Assembly: GCA_019044685.2 (NCBI GenBank) | Contig: JAGTXX020000016.1 | Coordinates: 372,001 to 436,000, forward strand | Length of the DNA stretch: 64,000 nucleotides | Direction of reading: 5' to 3' | Source: Nannochloris sp. 'desiccata' | Lineage: Eukaryota; Chlorophyta; Trebouxiophyceae; Chlorellales; Chlorellaceae | Shown here: positions 9,938 to 19,914 of the stretch, piece after piece | Numbering within the stretch: position 1 is the first letter of the stretch | Layout: every line of letters starts with the position of its first letter | Position numbers and translations under genes: made by a program | The notes under the pieces: generated by a model | Databases searched by the model: none | Told to the model about the DNA's origin: nothing | Seen by the model: only the letters and a program-made list of their open reading frames with translations

Positions 9938-12679
9938 ATGGGAGCGTGCCTAAGCTCCCGCGCTGTGGATGACCCAGCCAATCACTCATCCAAAAGCTTA
10001 AAGAATAACAAAAATGGGTTTGCAAACTCCTCCAAAGGTGGCATCGCTGGTCCAGGCACCCCTGGAGGAGCTGCCCCGGCGTTAGCCAAGGGAACCTCCT
10101 CCACCACCGATGCAGCAGCAGCCCCGGAAGTCAGCAAAGCTGTTAAACAACGTCAGATGCGTAAACGTATTGCGGTAGCAGCTGAAACCATCACATTTGC
10201 TTCAGATGTCGAGGTCCTCAACATCACCAAAACCGAAGCCGCCCACCAGTTGATTTCCAAAGCAATGATCGACAACGTGTTATTCCAGGATCTCTCTCTT
10301 GCTGCCCGCCAAGCAATCATCAATAGTATGACGGCACAAGTCGCGAAACCTGGGGATGTGATTATTACCCAAGGAGAAGCAGATGCCAGCAAGTACTACG
10401 TTGTCGACCGAGGCGCCTTTGAAGTGTACACCAAGGACGATGTCAGCGGGGAAGATAAGATGGTCCACACCTGCATGCCTGGAAGTGGATTTGGAGAGCT
10501 TGCTTTACTCTATTCTGCACCTCGTGCTGCTACAGTAAAAGCTGCTGAAACGGGTCGTCTGTGGGTGATGGAACGAGCGGTGTATGCTGCGATTAAGCGC
10601 ACAGAAACACAAGAGTTGCGCAAACAGAAACGAGAACTGCTGGAACGAGTTCCTATGCTTGCTGTTTTGGCTCCCGAACATAAGAATGCCGTCTCTGAAG
10701 CTTTGGCTTTAGTTGAATTTTCCGACGGAGATGCTGTATGCACACAGGGAGAGCTTGGAGAAAGGTTCTTTACTATTAAAGAAGGTACTGTTACTGTCAG
10801 TAAAGATGGAAAACAAGTGGCAAAGTTGAGTGATGGAGCCTACTTTGGAGAGCGGGCTTTGATTCGAGATGAGCCTCGGGCTGCATCAATTATTGCAGAG
10901 GGATATGTGGTGTGTTTTGCTCTATCTCGTACAGCATTTAACGATTTACTTGGCCCCATTGAAGATGTATGGAGGTATGAAACGTTGCGTAAAGTGCCTA
11001 TTTTGTCAAATTTGTCTGAAAGACAGTTGTTTGAGTTGGCGCGTCGGGTGAAGTCTGTTCAATTTTCAGCAGGCGATGTATTATTCAGACAAGGGGATCC
11101 TGGTGACAGTTTCTACGTCGTTGAAGATGGTTGTTTTACAGTATTAAACGCTGAGGGGTTGGAGCTTGCACGGTGTGGTAAAGGTCAATGCTTTGGAGAA
11201 CTGGCGCTGCTTAAAAGTGAGCCTCGTGCTGCGACTGTCACCGCGCTGGGGCCTTCAAAAGCTCTGGCATGCACCAAAGACGTCTTTGATGCCCATTTGG
11301 GTAGTTTGGAAGAAATCAGAAACGTCTGGAGATTCGAGGCTCTCTCAAAAGTGCCCTTGCTCACTGGCTTGACTCAAAAACAACGCCTGGCTTTGTGCTC
11401 GGCCTTTGAAGCAAAAGAGTTCGCTGCAGGTGAAAATGTGGTCAGCAAAGGCGATCCTGGAGATGCCTTTTTTGTTATTGAAAAAGGGACATGCTCAGTA
11501 TTTGCAGATGAGAATAAAGAACTCAATCGCTTGGGCCCTGCTTCCTATTTTGGCGAACGAGCGCTCCTCAGAAACGAACCTCGTGCTGCGACCGTACGTG
11601 CTACCACCAATGCTACGCTTTTAAGATTGGCTCGCAATAACTTTGAAAATTTGTTGGGACCACTGCAAGATGTTTTAAGGCAGCAGACAGCTGCCTATGA
11701 TGCGGCCATCACTGCTGAAAAAATCACCGGGACACTCAAGTTGTCTGATTTACAGCACGTGGCAATTCTGGGCGCTGGAGCCTTTGGTCGTGTCTCCCTT
11801 GTCAAATATCAAGGTCGTTGCTATGCGTTAAAAGCTCTTGCAAAGGGTCACGTTGTTCAATCTGGACTGAGCGCCCATATTAAACGAGAAAAAGCGCTGC
11901 AGGTTGAATTTGCCTCCCCCTTTTTGGTTTCTTTACTCTCTGCCTTCCAAGATGAAACGATGCTGTACATGCTGATGGAAGTAGTTCAAGGAGGAGAATT
12001 TTTTGCGTATTTACAGGGCAGAGAACGTGCTTTGAAAGAAGACGATGCGCGCTTTTATGCTGGGTGTGTAGTTCTTGGTTTGGAGTATATGCACGATCGC
12101 GGGGTCGCTTGGCGTGATTTAAAACCAGAAAACTTGCTTTTAGACTCTGCAGGGTATTTAAAGATCACTGATTTTGGATTTGCAAAGCGTATTCCTCCTG
12201 GAACTCGCTCTTACACTTTGTGTGGCACCCCCGAGTACCTTGCTCCAGAGCTAGTTACCCAAAGTGGCCACGGTAGAGCTGTAGATTGGTGGGCTGTGGG
12301 TGTGCTAATTTATGAAATGGTCGCCGGATTCCCTCCCTTTTCTCAAGAAGACCGTGTCGCTATGTTTAGAGCTATTTGCAATTCTCAATACCGCTTGCCA
12401 GAGCATTTTTCACCAACGCTCAGAGATTTGATAAAACAATTTTTGGTGCGTGTGCCCAACAGAAGGCTCGGATGTATGCAAGGTGGGGTTGCTGAAGTAA
12501 AGCAGCATCCATGGTTTGCTGGATTCGATTGGGATGCGTTGGCACAAAGGAAAATGGCAGCTCCCTTTGTGCCCAAAGTGTCAAGTCCCGAAGACGCCAG
12601 CAATTTTGACGGAGCGAACGTGGCACCACCCAAGGATGCAGGGCGGTATCAATCTACTGGCGTATTTAAAGACTTTTAA
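9938..12679 (+). CDS. cyclic-nucleotide-dependent AGC protein kinase (PKG architecture, four cNBDs)
   Basis: One uninterrupted 913-residue frame. The N-terminus MGACLSS fits N-myristoylation on Gly2 with palmitoylation on Cys4, so membrane anchoring is likely. Four cyclic-nucleotide-binding domains follow at about 113-210, 238-335, 350-455 and 470-570. Each has a phosphate-binding cassette of the FGE(L/R)AL...PRAA type with its Glu and Arg intact. The AGC kinase domain begins near 605 with GAGAFGRV, YALK, RDLKPEN (about 725), ITDFGFAK and GTPEYLAPE, and ends in an AGC tail closing with FKDF. All catalytic residues are present. The layout matches protist and algal PKGs, in which regulatory and catalytic parts share one chain. 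However, the cassettes read PRAA rather than the PKG form RTA, so cAMP or another ligand is possible. The absence of introns in a 2.7-kb gene is notable beside its spliced neighbours. Confidence 0.92.
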   Translation: MGACLSSRAVDDPANHSSKSLKNNKNGFANSSKGGIAGPGTPGGAAPALAKGTSSTTDAAAAPEVSKAVKQRQMRKRIAVAAETITFASDVEVLNITKTEAAHQLISKAMIDNVLFQDLSLAARQAIINSMTAQVAKPGDVIITQGEADASKYYVVDRGAFEVYTKDDVSGEDKMVHTCMPGSGFGELALLYSAPRAATVKAAETGRLWVMERAVYAAIKRTETQELRKQKRELLERVPMLAVLAPEHKNAVSEALALVEFSDGDAVCTQGELGERFFTIKEGTVTVSKDGKQVAKLSDGAYFGERALIRDEPRAASIIAEGYVVCFALSRTAFNDLLGPIEDVWRYETLRKVPILSNLSERQLFELARRVKSVQFSAGDVLFRQGDPGDSFYVVEDGCFTVLNAEGLELARCGKGQCFGELALLKSEPRAATVTALGPSKALACTKDVFDAHLGSLEEIRNVWRFEALSKVPLLTGLTQKQRLALCSAFEAKEFAAGENVVSKGDPGDAFFVIEKGTCSVFADENKELNRLGPASYFGERALLRNEPRAATVRATTNATLLRLARNNFENLLGPLQDVLRQQTAAYDAAITAEKITGTLKLSDLQHVAILGAGAFGRVSLVKYQGRCYALKALAKGHVVQSGLSAHIKREKALQVEFASPFLVSLLSAFQDETMLYMLMEVVQGGEFFAYLQGRERALKEDDARFYAGCVVLGLEYMHDRGVAWRDLKPENLLLDSAGYLKITDFGFAKRIPPGTRSYTLCGTPEYLAPELVTQSGHGRAVDWWAVGVLIYEMVAGFPPFSQEDRVAMFRAICNSQYRLPEHFSPTLRDLIKQFLVRVPNRRLGCMQGGVAEVKQHPWFAGFDWDALAQRKMAAPFVPKVSSPEDASNFDGANVAPPKDAGRYQSTGVFKDF

Positions 12680-12979
12680 TACTTTCAAGTTAAGCTTAAT
12701 TTAGATGAACCCAAAAAGTACATGGCCTAGTCCAACACTTTCTTTCAAGTAAACATTTTCTTTATTTGCCAGCTGGAACTGCAGCTGCAGTCACTGAGCT
12801 GTCCTTTTATTGCTTGACTTGAGACGGAGCCCAAAATCAAAGCCTTGCTTCAAATCTCATCCACTCTAATTCCACCCATTGAAACTTGACACCCCTTCAC
12901 TGGACTGTAAAGATTTTCCTTTTTAATAAAACTTTGCTGCCTGCGCTAAAGATCACTTTGGCTGAATTAGAACATTCAA

Positions 12980-13579
12980 ATGAAAGTAGTTCCTGTTACG
13001 TTCGCAGCCTTTGCTGGCTGGGTCATAATCTCTAAATTAGTGAAGCGCGGTAAAGGTAAGGAGCGCGCTGTCAAGCCTGCTCTGGAGCCTGAGGGCGCCA
13101 CCAAACTGCCCAACATTATCGAAGAACAAGAACAAGATCCTTCTGAAGCCATTGAAGCCACCCCCACTCACAAACGCCGCGCTTCAGGCTCCATTCCTGC
13201 CACATCTGACGAGAAGGAGCACAAGATCAAAGCTATGAAGATGAAAAATGAAGCTGGATCCGCTCCCGCCACTCCTATGGTTCTTAGAAACACCGATCCC
13301 TCGACCTCGGTTGAGCAGGCCGCAGAGGAAGTAGAATCCATCCCTTCCCCTCCTCTCCCTCAACCCCCTATCGCTGCCCCTCCTGCAGCACCTATCGCTT
13401 TAAGCTCAGAATTTGCGGCTGAGAGCACCAAGGGATCCGCATTTGGTGATGGTGATTCCGTGGCAGATTCTCAAGACTCGACTCTTTCCCGTGCTGGAAG
13501 CTTGAAGCGCTGGGGTTCTAAAGTCAAAGACCAGCTCCGTAAAGCGAGCTCTCGCAAGAACAGCAATAGCAGTCAGTAG
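12980..13579 (+). CDS. small membrane-anchored, disordered phosphoprotein candidate
   Basis: A 199-residue intronless frame. Residues about 3-22 (VVPVTFAAFAGWVIISKLV) form one hydrophobic segment, followed at once by KRGKGKER, so the protein is probably a single-pass anchor or signal-anchor protein with the rest in the cytosol. The remainder is low complexity: acidic stretches, Pro/Ala runs and a basic Ser-rich C-terminus (SRAGSLKRWGSKVKD). KRRASGS near residue 66 is a near-ideal PKA/PKG-type site, and SLKRWGS is another basophilic site. It lies 300 bp downstream of the cyclic-nucleotide kinase on the same strand. I recognise no family, and the link to the kinase is inference from position and motif only. 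Confidence 0.6.
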   Translation: MKVVPVTFAAFAGWVIISKLVKRGKGKERAVKPALEPEGATKLPNIIEEQEQDPSEAIEATPTHKRRASGSIPATSDEKEHKIKAMKMKNEAGSAPATPMVLRNTDPSTSVEQAAEEVESIPSPPLPQPPIAAPPAAPIALSSEFAAESTKGSAFGDGDSVADSQDSTLSRAGSLKRWGSKVKDQLRKASSRKNSNSSQ

Positions 13580-13770
13580 ACTGAAAGGAAATGTATTTTT
13601 TAATACTAAAATGGCCTTTATTTTACCTTATATTCAGCGGATTTTATTACAAACTTCAATTTCTTTCTTAAAAAGGAAAAACCTTCCATCGTTATGAATG
13701 ATACGATTAATCATATAAGCTGCTGTAAAATGCAATATATACATGTGTGTAAAGAAAGAGACGATGAATC

Positions 13771-15226
13771 CTATTCCAGCTCTGCTACAATCTTTTTCTT
13801 TCTGATAGGTTTGATGTTCACAGTACCAGGTGCAGAATGAGCTACCTTATTCCTCAATCGTCGCCTCTCTGCATCTTCCATTGTCCTTTTCAATTTACTC
13901 GCCTTGTGCAACGCTTGTGGCAACTGCCTATGTCTATGAATACGTTTAACCTCTGGTAAATGCTTATGTCGTTCTACTAATGCTTTATTATACTGCATTG
14001 CTTGTCGCTCTCTTGGTAATTGAACTCCCATCTGAGCACTAGCATCCGCCTTCCACACCCGGACATTCATGTCATCTGAACCTGAAAACACATAACTACC
14101 ATCTCCGCTAAATCTTGCAGCAAATACACGTTGCATACGTTTTGTATGGTACACTTCCCGGCTATGTCCACCATTAAATTTGAAAATTCTGATAGATCTA
14201 TCATAGGAAGCGGCTACAAATTCTCGTCCAGTGGGGGAGTAGTCTACATCCATCACTGCCGAGACAAAATCACGGTGTACACACGATGCAGACTGCATTT
14301 TACGCATATCATAAGTGTATAAACATGAATCTTCAGAAGCTACAGTGAAATTTAAAGGCTCCATGGGGTTCCACGCAACAGCGTTTGATTTTGTTTGCAT
14401 CATTAATTTACGTACAGGAGCAGAAGCACGTAGATCATAGAGTGCAATACCGCGATCACTACCAGTCGTAGCGAATAAATCAGGCTCTGCGGGGTTAAAT
14501 CGTGCAGAAGTCACGGTATCTGATCCCCAAGAGAAATTCGAAATGGGTTCAGATCGGGAATGATCCCATAAATCCACTGCTGCGCCTGCGGTAACAAATT
14601 GCATCCGTTGCCAATGATGATCAACGTCTAAGAATGCATTTGCACCGGAAAATTCTAATACAGGGTGGGAGTCTTCCTGGATAGGACCCCCGTCAAAGGG
14701 GGCAAAAGGTACTTTCCAAAGCTTCACAGTACAGTCTATCGAGGCAGAGACACACGCTTCGCCATCTGGGGTAATAGACATGCCACGGACAGCACCTGTG
14801 TGGCCAATAAGGCGGCGAAGGCAGCGACGAGCGGGTACATCCCAAAGACGAATCTCGCCATCGGCCGAGCCAGAGAGAAGGGAATTAAGACGGCGAGGGT
14901 TGCGTGCGAGGCATGTGACGCCATCATCGTGGGCTAAAGCTGCTAAGAAAGGCTTGGCAAATACGCGATCAAGCTTGACTGCAGGTTGCGAAAGAGGGGG
15001 ACGGAGGTTGTCAGCAAGTAAAGACTGATGGCGGAGGCTGGGGAGAAATAAGAAAATAATTCCTCTGCTAAAAAACTACTGTACCTGCTTTCAAAGCGCG
15101 TGTGTATTCAACTGCCTTTTCAAAGGGATGAAGGGCAGGATCTAGATTATGATGCACTTTCTGCACGTCTTGAGCACGTTCTCTCGTGAAAGTCTCTTCC
15201 GAGCGATTGATTGTTTTGACCTTCAT
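13771..15226 (-). CDS. SOF1/DCAF13 WD40 protein, small-subunit rRNA processing
   Basis: Exons 15085-15226 and 13771-14978 give 449 residues. The junction GCA G plus TC AAG produces ALKAVKLDRVFAKPF, the conserved block of Sof1, and this chooses the acceptor among three candidates. The protein opens MKVKTINRSEETFTRER, also typical of the family. WD repeats run to about residue 350 (SGSADGEIRLWD, FATTGSDRGIALYDLR, FVAASYDRSIRIF, VFSGSDDMNVRVWK). The C-terminal Sof1 domain follows, with HLPEVKRIHRHRQLPQ and a Lys/Arg-rich tail. Sof1 is part of the U3 snoRNP/SSU processome in the nucleolus. All expected parts are present. Confidence 0.95.
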
Positions 15227-15979
15227 TTTGTTAGAGGAGCTATGAGGGGATTTGTCTGATTGAAACGGTTGGTAATAATCTAAAAATGTCTTGTCTTGCT
15301 TATTAAGCCTATAAGATGATAAAATTCGACAAACTTATTGAAGATTGGGTCCATTTGAGATGCAGTTTTTATATGCAGTCGCGGCGGCAAGGCATCTGCA
15401 GCGTATGGAGCGTTATCTAAATTTTATACACAATTTTCTGCATTGTAGCATATCTGTTCTGTGCTAAAATCTCGTCAGGTCAAGCCTCTGCCAGGGACGA
15501 TGAACGAGTTCCCTTCTGAAAGCCATTTTTGGGCTCAATTTACTTTTGCGATAGAACACGTCACCTTGCTTTTTAAATACTACCTATTTATCTAGCACTG
15601 TCTTTAGTGCTATTGGAGAGTAGAGGGCTCTTCCTGCGCTGGTCCACCAAACTCCTTTAAGTAACTCGGCTACAGACCATAAACTTGAAGGCTTTTACCT
15701 AAATTTCAGGAGCTCCGGTCTTGCTAAATTAGGTCTATAAATAGTCGTGCAAACACTCGATTAGGCCGCTGAACGTTTCCTGTGCGTGGGCATCTATTTC
15801 TCTCCTTACTAGGGAACCTTGACCCCTGGCGCAACAAGCACAGAGTTATTTTACAACTATAAGAATATGCTATTTACCTCTCTGTTCAGCCTGGCTCTAT
15901 TCTAATGCGTGATTGCGAACAAATCGCTAAAATATAGTCTTCATATTTTAGAAGGAAACTGTAGTTTTCAAAAAAGTAA
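15227..15979. other. divergent intergenic region of SOF1 and LSD1-like genes
   Basis: No gene is visible in this 0.75 kb. It separates two genes transcribed away from each other and so holds both promoters. One TATA-like site on the plus side is listed separately. Confidence 0.4.
15736..15743 (+). promoter_or_regulatory. TATA-like box upstream of the LSD1-like gene
   Basis: TATAAATA lies 237 bp before the ATG at 15980. The distance leaves room for a 5' untranslated region of about 200 bases. This is a motif match only. Confidence 0.3.
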
Positions 15980-18900
15980 ATGAATCAAGAGGATCAAGGC
16001 CCCGCTGCCAGGCGCTCCCATCGCCCTCGCAGCGGCTTAGCCATCTTCGATGAAGCCCTTCTTTTCGAACTCCACGCTGAAATGATGCAAAAAGAGGAAG
16101 TCACGAAACGACCACGTAGCAACAATGCTATGCATGGCCGCCCTCCGCGTCCACCTTCTAGAGACGATGGCACTCCTCGCGCCTTGGGCCATGAGGTTGG
16201 TGAGAATAGCGATGACCAACGAGCTGCTAAACGCGCTCGTTCTGGTGCCTCTTCTGGTACACCACGTGGTGGTGGTACTTCTGCTGATGATGAATATGGC
16301 TATGATGACGACGATGGACCCAACGCACGCACAGCATGGGCGTGTGGTCTCAATTTCGAGGGACTCTCTGAAGATGAAAAAAGTGCTGGCTTATTACCAT
16401 CTGATGCAAATCCTCAAGAGTATGCCAAGGTGAGGAATAGAGTACTAGCAATGTGGAGGAAAGATGTATCGAAGAAGTTATTGGTGAAAGATGCGCTGGA
16501 TGCCGTGAAACCGAGAGATAGAAGCTATGCTTTAGCTGCCTGGCAATTTTTAAACGGTACGCCAACCAAAAATTCATATTCTGTTTTCTGATTTTGTAAT
16601 TTTTGACTCTTATTTCTTATCCAATGCTACTTTATCCCCACTATATATACTCTAGATTCTCTGTACCAGTGCGTTACTTTACGGATTATTCTGCCTATCT
16701 TAACTAAAGACCTCTGCTTTTATCTTTTCTTTCCGTTCTTTCTTTCCCTCTTGCAGCGATGGGTTATATCAATTTTGGCGTCTCCCCTGAAATCCAATCC
16801 GACGTAAAAAAATTGACCCAGGACACACGTGGTACGGTCATCGTCGTAGGTGCAGGATGTGCTGGATTATCTACTGCACGACAACTACGCTCCTGGGGAT
16901 ACCGTGTCATCGTCGTCGAAGGCAGGAATAGACCAGGGGGAAGAGTTTTTAGCTCCGGCTTGTCCGGCCCTTTGAAAAATGCTGTTGTGGCTGATGTAGG
17001 AGGATCTATTATTACTGGGATAGATGGTAACCCTCTAGCTGTACTTACCAAGCAACTAAAGATCCCTTTATCTCACATAAGAGATCGAGCGCCAATTTTT
17101 ATGCCCGACGGCACCCCTGCTGACGACACCCTAGATTCTGCGGTAGAGCAATATTACAACCACACGCTTATGAAAGGGTGTAATGGTCTTAGAGCCAAGC
17201 CAGAAATCGTAGAAGATATGTCCTTGCAAGGAGCTCTAGAGAAATTATGGACAGAGAGGTACGGGGAACTTGAAAGGTTATTACCAGAGGTGGCTGCAAC
17301 AGCATTAGGTATTAGTGGGACTAAGAAAAAGTCTTCTCTGACAGGTGCATTGCCCAACGGCGCTAGCGTCGGAAATGGTACGAGCGATGGTGATAGTAAT
17401 GTAGCACAGTACCCGCTGGTTCACCCGACAGCACGCAAAGCACGTCAACTCTTTGAATGGCATCTCGCCAACTTGGAATTTGCAAATGCATGCAAATTAG
17501 ACACCTGCTCTCTGCTTCATTGGGACCAAGACGATCCTTTTGAATTACCAGGGGCACATTGTTTTGTTCCCGGTTGCAATGGCCGGTGGGTACAAGCCTT
17601 GGCGCAAGATATCCCTATACTGTACGACCACCCTGTCACTGAAGTACGCTATTGCAAGACTGGAGTGGCTGTACATACAGGTCCAAAAATCTTACATGCC
17701 GATGCGGTTGTGGTTACTGTCCCATTGGGTGTACTTAAACGAGGTGGAATTGCCTTCAACCCGCCTTTATCTGAACATAAATGGGGTGCTATTAGTCGTT
17801 TAGGCTTTGGTAATTTAAATAAAGTAATTCTCATGTTCCCTAAAGTCTTTTGGAGTGAAGATGAGGATATGTTTGGCCATGTAGCAGAGGATCCGGTGTC
17901 CCGAGGCGAGGCCTTTTTATTCTATTCTTACGCTCATATCTCTGGCGGAGCACAGCTAACTGCTTTAATAGCTGGATCTGCTGCTGAGGAGCATGAAAAG
18001 CGCTCTGCAGCCGACTCTGTTACCCGTGTTATGGCTATATTAAGGTCTATTTATGAGCCAAAGGGGGTTGTAGTCCCGGCGCCATTGCAAGCTTTAATAA
18101 CTCGCTGGGGCTCAGATCCTATGGCGTACGGAGCGTACAGTTCTCTACCCATCGGATCACATGGTGGTGAAGATTATGATATCATGGCAAAGAGTGTAGG
18201 GGGCAGATTGTTCTTTGCAGGGGAAGCAACCACCCGTAGGTACCCTGCAACTATGCATGGAGCGTTCTTCACAGGGCTGTGGGCTGCTGCTGACGTGGAT
18301 GCAGCTTTATCTAAATTTAAAAATGTGCCTCAGTTCAGTAATATTGCTTCTGTGGAGGTGGTGAAGGCGGCAACACTTGCTGAGGAGGAAAAGACAGCAG
18401 CGAGGACCATGGCAAGTTTAGCTGCAGCGGTGAAGGAACCTCCTCGCCCTCCTTCTTCCCAAGGCGGTGGTGGTGATGGCGCTGGATACACCTATTATAA
18501 GGGCACCGGTGTTCTAAAGCCTAGAACTCCAGAGGAACTGGCTCTATTAGATAAAATGGTCAACGATAAACTGTTTCTTTCTTCCCGTTTAAAAATGCTT
18601 TTTGACGACCCGGAACATTCCCCTGACCTCGAAGTCGGCTCTTTCAAAGCTGTATACGGTGCGCCTGGATCCCACGTTGCCCACCAAGCACTGCTCCGTA
18701 TGGATATTTCCAGTGCGCGTGGTAAATATAGTAAAGAAGAACGAGATGGCACCCGGCAGGTCAACTTATACTGTGTGGTTTTGAAAGATACAGCTATGGC
18801 TGTAGCTGAACAGGCAGATAACTACGCACGTGTTGCGTTATTGGGATCTTTACCTTCAGTCAAACTCGTAGAAAGAACAGGACTGGGTCCTGATGCAATG

Positions 18901-19143
18901 TCAGTGATGGATAGTGTGATGAGATGGAGAAGAAAGAAAGAAACAAGTTTGGGAACTGCTGCTGCTGTTGTGGCGGCGAAAAGAGCTGTTGCCAGTACTG
19001 GTGGTAATGGTGTGGTTCCCAATAATGGCGGTGCTGCTGCTGCTGCTGGTCCAAGTGGCAATGCTGCTAATACAAATGGGGTTGCAACTGTTATTGCATT
19101 TAATAACAATACATATTTGCCACCGCCACCAGAACGACAACAA

Positions 19144-19175
<32 letters not shown>

Positions 19176-19602
19176 TCAAGTGGCAATGTTTTATAACGGC
19201 ACAGGCACCGGTATTGGTACTATTAACCCTGCTGCTGTCGCTACTACTAGTTCTGCCGCTGTTGTTAAAAATACTGTGGCTGCTGCTGGTGCTGGTGCTA
19301 TTCCCAATGGGAATGGCTGGCTGAAGTATCACGAGCAACAACGACAGCAACACCAGCAGCAGCAACAGCAGTATGGTAAACAGCGTCAAGTAAAGACTAG
19401 GAATGAAGAGCCTGCGCCAGCTGCAGTGCAAAACTTAGAACAGCCAGCAGCAGCAGAGGCAATGCCGGCTCCACAGCCCGCTGCTGTCCCAGCCCCAGGA
19501 CAGTCTCCTCGGAGGACTCAACCTGCGTTCTCTGCTTTAGATATCGCGCTTGGCCTTGCTGTATCTTCGATAGATATTGTCGATCTGACTAATGATGATT
19601 AA
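15980..19602 (+). CDS. LSD1/LDL-like FAD-dependent histone lysine demethylase (SWIRM plus amine oxidase)
   Basis: Two frames form one gene. Exon 1 (15980-16556) ends inside a SWIRM domain (EYAKVRNRVLAMWRKDV ... AAWQFLN). After a 200-bp intron, exon 2 (16757-19602) resumes with AMGYINFGVSP, exactly as in the family. Total 1,140 residues. The FAD fold starts at VIVVGAGCAG (about 221-230) and ends with RLFFAGEATTRRYPATMHGA. The active-site lysine of LSD1 is retained in GFGNLNKV (Lys548). The LSD1 tower coiled coil for CoREST is replaced by a short Gly/Asn/Ser segment after AATALGISG. A long C-terminal extension holds a helical block, then polyQ tracts encoded by CAG/CAA repeats and Ala/Asn-rich sequence. 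Expected role: H3K4 mono/dimethyl demethylation in the nucleus. Confidence 0.93.
19135..19176 (+). repeat. CAG/CAA trinucleotide tract coding polyglutamine
   Basis: A run of CAA and CAG codons gives about 12 consecutive glutamines then His in the C-terminal tail of the LSD1-like protein. A second, broken Q-rich tract lies near 19335-19385. Such tracts are length-variable. Confidence 0.85.
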
Positions 19603-19914
19603 AAGGTACAAAACAGCAACTTTTGCGAAATATTTGACTGTGGAAACAGTTTTAAATAGAAAAGTATATACTCTATACAGATCTTTATCAATGTGGCTGT
19701 TACTCTTTTCTAACTTTAACGCTTGATATAAAATTCAGTCAAAGGGCTCATGCTGACCCTAAGCGTATTTTTATTAATGTAAATGAATTATATATGGATT
19801 TAAGGGTAAAAAATTAAATTATCTCTAGTGATATTTCGAAAAAGAAAGTGGTGGGCGTGAAGGTTTAAGCATACGCAGGAAGCAATAGTAAGCAATATTT
19901 GAATTTATCTTAAG
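19603..19914. other. convergent 3' region
   Basis: A/T-rich sequence between the ends of two convergent genes, probably both 3' untranslated regions. The segment around 19750-19870 (catgctgaccctaagcg and gaaagtggtgggcgtgaagg) has a diverged copy at about 23010-23100, behind the second receptor kinase. It therefore belongs to the tandem duplication. Confidence 0.6.

Noticed and set aside
15980..16591. Separate small gene upstream of the amine oxidase
   Set aside because: Its end is the first half of a SWIRM domain that continues exactly in the next exon after removal of a phase-consistent intron.
18901..19431. 176-codon minus-strand ORF rich in Leu and Ser
   Set aside because: It is the antisense of CAG/GCT-rich repeats coding polyQ and polyA in the LSD1-like gene.
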